Of a DNA stretch of 64,000 bases, positions 57,715-64,000 are shown in pieces. The DNA is from Ophiocordyceps camponoti-saundersi (nom. inval.) (lineage: Eukaryota > Ascomycota > Sordariomycetes > Hypocreales > Ophiocordycipitaceae): NCBI GenBank assembly GCA_003339415.1, contig PDHQ01000008.1, positions 186,001-250,000 of the forward strand, in the 5' to 3' direction. The notes under the pieces were generated by a model that saw only the letters and a list, made by a program, of their open reading frames with translations, ran no database searches and was not told the DNA's origin. A program made the translations under genes and the position numbers. Every line of letters starts with the position of its first letter. The first letter of the stretch is position 1.

Positions 57715-59135
57715 CTATAGACGAGGCTTCCGTCCGATGCAGACATAACTTGTCCAGTTAGCTTCCGTCTTCATCAGTACCAGATTGTGACTTACAGTGG
57801 AAAGTAAGTCTGTCAACGTCAGCAACGTTTCCCTTCTTCTATCTTCTATCAGAACGGATGAGACCACCCCTTCTCACCTTCAACGATTGGGTACCAGCCT
57901 CTGTCCTCGCCCTCTCGACGAGACTGTTCAGCTCTTGTTGCGACATGCTTTTACAAAGATGTCAGCAGCCTCCTTTACCAAATGCCCAAACCCTCAGCTC
58001 GCCTTACCCTTTCAGCTGGATCAAGGGGTACAGAGCCAGTGAGTACAGCAGCTGAGCCACATTATCGCTGTTGGCCGTGCCGATCCTTTGTTCTCGCGCC
58101 TCTGCCAGACACTTTCAGCCTCAGTAGAGCGCGCCTACTCTCTCGAGCCCGACTCACCGCTGGGCCATGCACACATGGGCAGTGTCAACAGCCTCGACTC
58201 AACCTCGGTGAAACCCTCGCTTCTCATCCAGCTTGCGAGGTGCATTGCCGCTCGTGGGTCTTTGTGCCTGTGCATCGTGTCAAGGTAGTCTCTCGACCAT
58301 CGGGAGAGGGCGTGGTCTGGCCTCCTTATTCAATAAAGCATCTCCTATTCCCTCTTCTCTTCTCAGATGCTCACCTCTTTCCAGGGTTCCGTTGTCTGAC
58401 TGCGCGTTAAAGTATACCTCGACCATCTGGCACCACCCTCCTGGGCGAAGGACGCGGATCATGTCTTGGATATAGCTTCGCCATCGATTCGCGTGGATGC
58501 CCCCTGCCACCATCTGACTGTGAACAAGGTCGAAATGGTCTGACGGAAAGGTGAATCTGCCCTCGTTGTAAGTATTTCTTCCTTCTCAACTGCACCGCTC
58601 GGCTGACCTTCCATTTAGATCGTCTATCTGAAACTCGAGGTTGTTTGGCCCGTCTTCTGGCATTATGTGAGGGCTGATATCGATCCCCAAGACCTGAAGG
58701 CTATCGTCAGTAAGGAGACACGTATCCGGCCGTCGAAGATCAAAGACACCTCGCAGTCAGGAAACCGTCTCGCAACATCGACGGCCCAATCTCCGGAGCC
58801 GCAGCCGCAATCCAGGATTCTCCTCGGCGAACTTATAGGGGGAAATATCAGTCGATCGTCGAAGACTCTGCGGAGGACCGAATGCATCAACTCCAGGCGC
58901 GACACCTCCTCCTATGTTGCCTCGTCAGACAATAGCAGAGCCTCTGGGCACGGGCGACTTGCTTCGTCGATCGGAGCAAAGTATATGCCATTTTCCAGAG
59001 CATACTTCTGGAATGTTCGTCCAAAGAACTCGACGGTTTCCGTGAGCCTTTCGTCGAGGGGAGCTGTTCCGTCTCTTCAGGGAAACTGTCAGCCACGCGT
59101 CCCAAGACGACGGGAAGTACTTACTCGGCATCCAT
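57715..59135 (-). CDS. LaeA-like SAM-dependent methyltransferase, interrupted by an in-frame stop
   Basis: Nine exons can be joined in frame: 59135-59125, 59074-58750, 58693-58608, 58556-58375, 58316-58158, 58101-58008, 57947-57878, 57809-57796 and 57748-57715 (324 aa plus stop). SAM site: RILDCGCGSGDWAVDVARRF then VLGIDISPHIMPEDGPNN. Later family blocks are FDLVHSQMVAGGIHANRW, MIRVLRPGGWCQMVEVYF and the end YFPLYVCIGRKPRL, all typical of LaeA/UMTA-like fungal methyltransferases linked to secondary metabolism and development. A TAG codon at 58914-58912 interrupts exon 2 just before EEVSRLELMH. The 49 nt before it (GTCGCC..CTGAC..CATAG) look like an intron, but removing them breaks the frame. 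So the gene is damaged, or one base is wrong here. Possible pseudogene. Confidence 0.6.
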
Positions 59136-59539
59136 AATGATCCGATGGAAAGCATTCGAGAAGGCTTTGCTAGTGAAACAGTCAGTATATCACGGTCAGG
59201 GGTCAGTCTGAACACTGGACGGTGACAACCAACCTTTGGACCCAAGTTACCCAGCAAACTGTCAGTGGCACTGCTTCGTCTCCAAATTCAAAGAAATCAG
59301 TTGAGGATAGGGAGAAGAGGGTGGCGAACAAGAGACGCGTCCCTCTACGCCGAAAAGGAGGGATCTTTTGGACAGGCCTCACTGTGCGCGATTATCTCCC
59401 TCAACGCAGCCTTGTCTGTACGACGTCGAGTTGAGCGGGAGAAGAAGAAGGCAAGGAAACCGGCAAGATAAAGGACCGACTTTGCTTTTCAGCTCGCTGC
59501 CCAAGGACGTCCCGGATATTGCACATGCAGCATTTTATT

Positions 59540-59850
59540 GATACCTCCATACGTATGTACATACGTACGTACGCACATACTACATATATTGGGAGCCCGG
59601 GACGCTGCTTGTCGATCAATACATACATATATGTATGCGGACATGCTGTGGCCCTGGCCGGTCACACCGTCTACAGCGATACATACTTACATACGTACAT
59701 ACATACATCCGTCCATCGATCGGCCTCTGGATTGCGGAGGGAGGGGAAGAAGAAGGGGGGGAGAGAGCAGGCCTTCCTATCTACATACATACAGCATACA
59801 TACATACATACCATGCACGTATGTATGTATGTATGTATGGATACTACTTT
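59540..59850. repeat. CATA/TATG microsatellite cluster
   Basis: Clustered CATACATA, GTATGTAT and TACGTACA units on both strands, mostly imperfect. It dominates the reading frames here. Confidence 0.75.
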
Positions 59851-60000
59851 GCACACATCTCTTCACACACACCTACCTACTCACTCACTCACTCACTCAC
59901 CCTCGCAGAAAGACGCCTCTCTCTCGTCGTCATCAACAATCAGGAAGCTTTCTTCCCCTCGCCTCTCCGGTGAAAGGAGAATTTTTCACCCTCCAGGAAA

Positions 60001-60230
60001 GGGGGGGGGGGGGGGGGGGGCCCGGGGGGGGGGGGGGAGAGGGGGGGGAAAAAAAAGGGGGGCAACCCCTTTGGGCTGTGTGGGCCCGGGGAAGCAACCC
60101 CCGTAGGGGGGAGGGGNNNNNNNNNNTTTCGTCTTACTCACTTGGTTGTCTTTCTCTTGAGAAGGGGGGGGGGGGGGGGAGGGGGGCGGGGGGGGCGGGG
60201 GGGGGGGGGGGGGGGGGGGGGGGGAGACCG
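60001..60230. other. Assembly gap with poly-G flanks and duplicated edge
   Basis: Ten Ns at 60117-60126 between poly-G runs. The segment at about 60062-60116 is a G-smeared copy of about 60357-60412: the CCCGGGAATCCACCCC core and the end TAGGGGAGAGGGG recur in order. Both edges of the gap are therefore low quality. Confidence 0.8.
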
Positions 60231-61960
60231 GGAAACGAGGGAGAAAGAGACGGAAAAAAAAAGGGGCTTACGAGCAAAGAATGCACGGCCCTGCTTTGGG
60301 AAAACAAGGCGTGCCGCCCGTGACAGACCTCCTTGACCAGCAGTGTCACGGCGTCATGCACCCTTTTCGGTCTATTGGCGCCCGGGAATCCACCCCAGTT
60401 AGGGGAGAGGGGACAATGGCGTGATGCGGCCCCAGCTCGCGGTACCGAGGACGCGGACCTGGAAACGACGAGAGGCGTGCGTGGAGTTTGGGAGGAGAAG
60501 ACGTGTTGCTCTGGCTCCGGTATGGAAGAGGGCTGCCCCCTTTTTTTGTCTTCTTCGTCTCTGTTGTTTCTCCTTTTGCTGGATAGGGGGTGAGAGAGGA
60601 CTCTATGTATGTATGTATGTATGTACTGATCCCTTTACCTCGACTGAAAGATATACATACACACATGTGTTTATCTGCTACCTACCTACCTATTCATGTA
60701 TACTACTCTTGAATGGGCAGACGGCTTTCTTCATAGAGGTTGGTAGCAGCTGTGACACTTGATACCTAGCCGTTCGTCATGGAGGGGGGGTGAGTGTGAC
60801 TATGTATGTACATACATATGTATGCAGGCTTCGGGACGGATATACAGGTACATACTTGCACATATAGTATGTATGTATGTATGTATGCACATACACACAT
60901 ACATACATACCGAGTTATGTACGGATGGATGGTTGGATGAATGGACGCATTCGTCAGAGTGCATGCGTCATTCCTCTCAGAAGGGGCACAATGAACTCAC
61001 GATTCGGCAAACCAGCTATTCAACGCACAACATACGATACAACTCACAACTGACTGAGCATCAGGAACGAAGGTGGAAACTACGACAGCTTTTCTTTAAC
61101 CGCTTTAGTCTCTCCCGATGGATTTTAAGAGGGCGTTGCTTCGAATCCTTAGACTATAGATCTATAGCATGTTCATACTATACAGATATATACATATAAA
61201 CCAGACGATCATGTTATAGCTAACCGGGCAGGATCCCCGACGGGGAAAGAGGCTGCATAGAAGCGGAAACCTCTTGATAAGTGGAGGCTCAGAAACCCAG
61301 TAGGCTACTTTAACCTTGAAAGGATGGGGTTTGGCTTCGTTCAAGAGGTTGAAGGATATATGTACATATGTATGTATATATAGGCATACATAAAGATAGG
61401 CTTGTTCCTCCCTGGCTTGGCTGGAATGAAGACGTTGGAAAAAAAAGGTCAATCTTTACCTTATCGAGGTTCAGAAACCGTCTTTGATAGACCGAGGACG
61501 AATACGACGCCTCTTATAAAGTTAAGGGTTAGTTTAGCGAGTTTAGAAAGGATCGGTTCCTATAAGTTTCCTCACTTGTAAACACCTACATATATACATA
61601 TATCAAGAGACTTGATCATAACTCGCCCCCTTTTCACATACATACTACCTACCTATATATTCATACGTACTGCCCTTCCTCCTGCTGATACCCCTTTTGA
61701 ATACACTTGGCACTACACAGTATCATATGCAAGATCATTCACCCACGTCAGATAGAAGGAACCCCAAGTTTCGTATCACTCATTCGCATCTCATCGCTTT
61801 TGTCTATCTAGGACGAGCTCATCACCGCCCCATACCAGCTTTTTTCATCACCCCCTTACAACTCAAGACTAGGCCAAAACGAAGAAAAAGGGGGGAGAAA
61901 GGGAAGAAGGAAAAGAAGAAGAAGAAGAAGAAGAAGAAAGGAAGAAAGCAATCACACACA

Positions 61961-64000
61961 TCAACACCACGTAAATACCGGGTTCCGACTCTTGACAGCC
62001 TCCAGACGCTCAACAATCACCTTGCGCTGATTCGCCATCTGGCCCTCGGCAGCAGCGTAGCCCAAATCACCATCGAGGTCGTCGTCCCCGCCGCCGCCCA
62101 GGACGTGGCTACTGCTGCTGCTCCCTCGACGAGCAGCCGGCGTCGCCACGGAGTAGCGCCGCTGATGATGCGGCTCGCCGTGCTGACGGGTGTGGGACCC
62201 CCGCCTCGCCGGCTCGTAGAAGTTGAGGCTTCGCGGCGGGCCTTGGTAGCTGCCCGTGCCGCGCGAAGGCTGGGGAGCCTGCGCCGGCCGCTCTTCGGTG
62301 GTGGAGGGGCCGTCGTCGCCGCCGGGCGCGGACATGTCGAAGCGGCATGAGCGCGGTATGTCCACCACAGGCGGGCTGATGAGATCTTCCACCGGCACGT
62401 GCTGGTTCGGTGCCGAGCTTGCAATGTCAGCCTCGTCCATGGACTGGCGCATGTGAGACCTGCGCAGCTCCGAAGAAGTGACCCGCATCGGCACCGCCAC
62501 CGGCACGTCTACGAGATCGTCCCAGACGCAGACGCGGGCTCTCCGAGTCAGCTCTAGCGGGCCGTGGTCGGGGGACTTGAGCGCCTCGACAACGTTCCAC
62601 GCCTGACCCTTCATCACCGCCATTTGCTTGGCGAACATGCGCTCTTGAAAGTCCTCGTCCACCTGGAAGACGCGCTTTAGCGCCAACTGCGTCTGGCTCC
62701 ACCACGCTGTCGACGTCAGGAGTGGCAGAAAGTGGTCGCGCGTCTTCTTCGAAAAGGGGCGGCCGATGAGGTCTACCGGGAGAAAAAGCCAGCCAAACGG
62801 GAAGCTGATATATGTCAGTCTCTCCACGGCCATCCCGTAGAGAAGGGCAGAAAGGAAACTCACCTTCGCCATGCATCCGGATGTTTCCACGGCCAAGAGA
62901 GCGAGTTATCGATGGCGCCAATCGACATGCTCGGCTCGCTGCCCGCCGGCCGTCTGCTCGATGCTTCCATCGGCTGCTGCGTCTTGTATGGATACGACGC
63001 GCTCGATGTCGCCGGCGGCGACGTTTCCACTGGCCGAGGTCCGACGGCGTCCGACGGCGACTCCATGCCTAGATGCATCGGTTCCGATGCCAGCGAAACC
63101 CTCTCGGCCTCCCAGTCAACCTTGACCATCCAGTTGTCCAGCCCTCGGTCTGTATTCCTCATAATGTAGTCGAGAATTACCAGCTTTTCGAGCTCCTCCC
63201 GGAACGATTGCTTGAGCGGCTCCGTCCAAGCGAACTGTCGAGGACCTGCGGGCTGTTCCCTCGGGTCGGGACTCTCTTCGTCGCTCGAGTCGCCGGCCTC
63301 GGGCGAGCCCGACGTCGACAGCCGACAGCTCTCGCCCCATCGCTTCCTCTTGTTGCGATGAGTATCGTTGGCCCGAAAGCCTGACAGGTACTGATCCGGC
63401 CAAGGGTGTTCCCGGAGGAAGACGTTGGCATCTTTGAAGCCCTTGAGGAAGACCTGAAAGCTGCCCGGCTTGGGAGGGAGAGGCTTCTTCTTGCGGTAAA
63501 AGCTTCGACGATCCCAGAATGGATAGTGAAATGACTTGGACGAGAGCCAGACGACGTCCGTGTACGGAACGAGGCCGGTGCGGAGTTGGCAGTCGAGCAC
63601 ATACGCCGCTGCCTCGCTGACGTACGACAAGTTTGGAATGAGACTACACAAACACACACATATATACATATAAGATGTGAGCGGCCAGCGACAGAGGAAT
63701 AAACCAGGGGAAGAACTGACCAAGCTCGACCGAAGCAGCAAGGAAACAGGTTTCTGTGTATCCATTTATTCCATTTCGGATTGCCGGCGGCATACGGCTC
63801 CTCGTCCTTGGGCTTGAAAACGCCGACAATCTTGCCGTCTGGATTCCGGGCGAAGTAGCTGCCAGAGCTGCCCTGGGATATCATGCTCGGATGAATCTCC
63901 TGGCGGATGGCAGTGCGAACGCTCTCGACCACGGCGTCAAACTCGGCCGTGGTCATGGCCTGGGGCGGCGCCTCGGCCATGGCCTCCGCCGTGATTGGAC
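61961..64000 (-). CDS. LSB6: Type II phosphatidylinositol 4-kinase (partial)
   Basis: Exons in view are 64000-63721 (5' end cut by the window edge), 63643-62864 and 62804-61961. The kinase-like domain begins SQGSSGSYFARNPDGKIVGV, then FKPKDEEPYAAGNPKW, both type II PI4K nucleotide-loop blocks. The CCFGRACLIPNLSYVSEAAA segment is the palmitoylation-prone Cys region of these kinases. The catalytic loop YIMRNTDRGLDNWMVK and the later IDNSLSWPWKHPDAWR, with AIDNSLSWP as DFG-equivalent, are intact. A Ser/Asp-rich insert separates the lobes, and the C-terminus is Gly/Ser/Arg-rich and disordered. It makes PI4P on endosomal and plasma membranes. The frame is open to the edge, so upstream residues are missing. 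Confidence 0.9.

Larger units (their letters stand above)
59136..61960. other. Microsatellite-rich gene desert with an assembly gap
   Basis: About 2.8 kb without a supported gene. CATA/TATG repeats recur at 59540-59850, 60605-60625, 60800-60920 and 61360-61395. TCACTCAC units lie near 59880-59900, and a gap is listed separately. An AT-rich part at 61230-61560 has repeated GAGGCTCAGAAACCC-like strings and may be a decayed element. Confidence 0.5.

Noticed and set aside
61153..61168. Palindrome CTATAGATCTATAG as an operator or attachment site
   Set aside because: Isolated AT-rich palindrome in repeat-rich non-coding DNA, with no gene nearby.

Overview
The window is nuclear DNA of a filamentous ascomycete (Pezizomycotina; the gene set suggests Sordariomycetes, but I cannot name a species). 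Coding sequence is moderately GC-rich. Introns are short, mostly 43-145 bp, with GT..AG ends and CTAAC/CTGAC-like branch sites. Intergenic DNA is rich in CT, GA, CA and CATA microsatellites. About 30 protein genes can be modelled on both strands, most with exon-level joins that I checked for reading-frame continuity. I found no tRNA, rRNA, CRISPR array or intact transposon.

Layout. 1-13 kb: a partial Leu5-type mitochondrial carrier, a METTL4-type MT-A70 methyltransferase, mitoribosomal uL23m, an unknown conserved protein, an MME1-type carrier, a secreted Cys-rich protein, a MYND zinc-finger protein, a secreted BBE-like FAD oxidase and the IMP2 protease. 13-28 kb: eIF2-alpha and BUB3 (divergent), an aldo-keto reductase, a 743-aa unknown protein, squalene epoxidase ERG1, ALG5 and a disordered protein. 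31-46 kb: the PP4 subunit Psy2/SMEK, an Afg2/Drg1 AAA ATPase, a probable mitochondrial protein, a Sec4-type Rab, HSP10 with a heat-shock element, a tiny Arg/Trp/Cys secreted peptide and a Hal4/Sat4-type kinase. 47-64 kb: uL11m, KRR1, an orphan polytopic membrane protein carrying a frameshift, an MDR oxidoreductase, a YeeE/YedE-type transporter, AIM41, a LaeA-like methyltransferase carrying an in-frame stop, a 2.8-kb microsatellite-rich desert, and a PI4-kinase LSB6 running off the right edge.

Most genes are housekeeping: mitochondrial import and translation, ribosome biogenesis, ER glycosylation, secretion, checkpoint control and sterol synthesis. Neighbours do not form one pathway, and no biosynthetic cluster is supported. 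The accessory-looking pieces are the two small secreted Cys proteins, the BBE-like oxidase, the YeeE/YedE transporter, the orphan membrane protein and the LaeA-like methyltransferase.

Three short N gaps are each flanked by poly-G/C tracts and a second, often G-smeared, copy of the sequence on the other side. This looks like an assembly artefact and not biology. Two genes near the right end (50.5 kb and 57.7 kb) are interrupted by a single lesion each. I saw no convincing new multi-gene system. The best leads are the YeeE/YedE transporter, the internally duplicated secreted protein, the Arg/Trp/Cys peptide, and two GC-AG introns.
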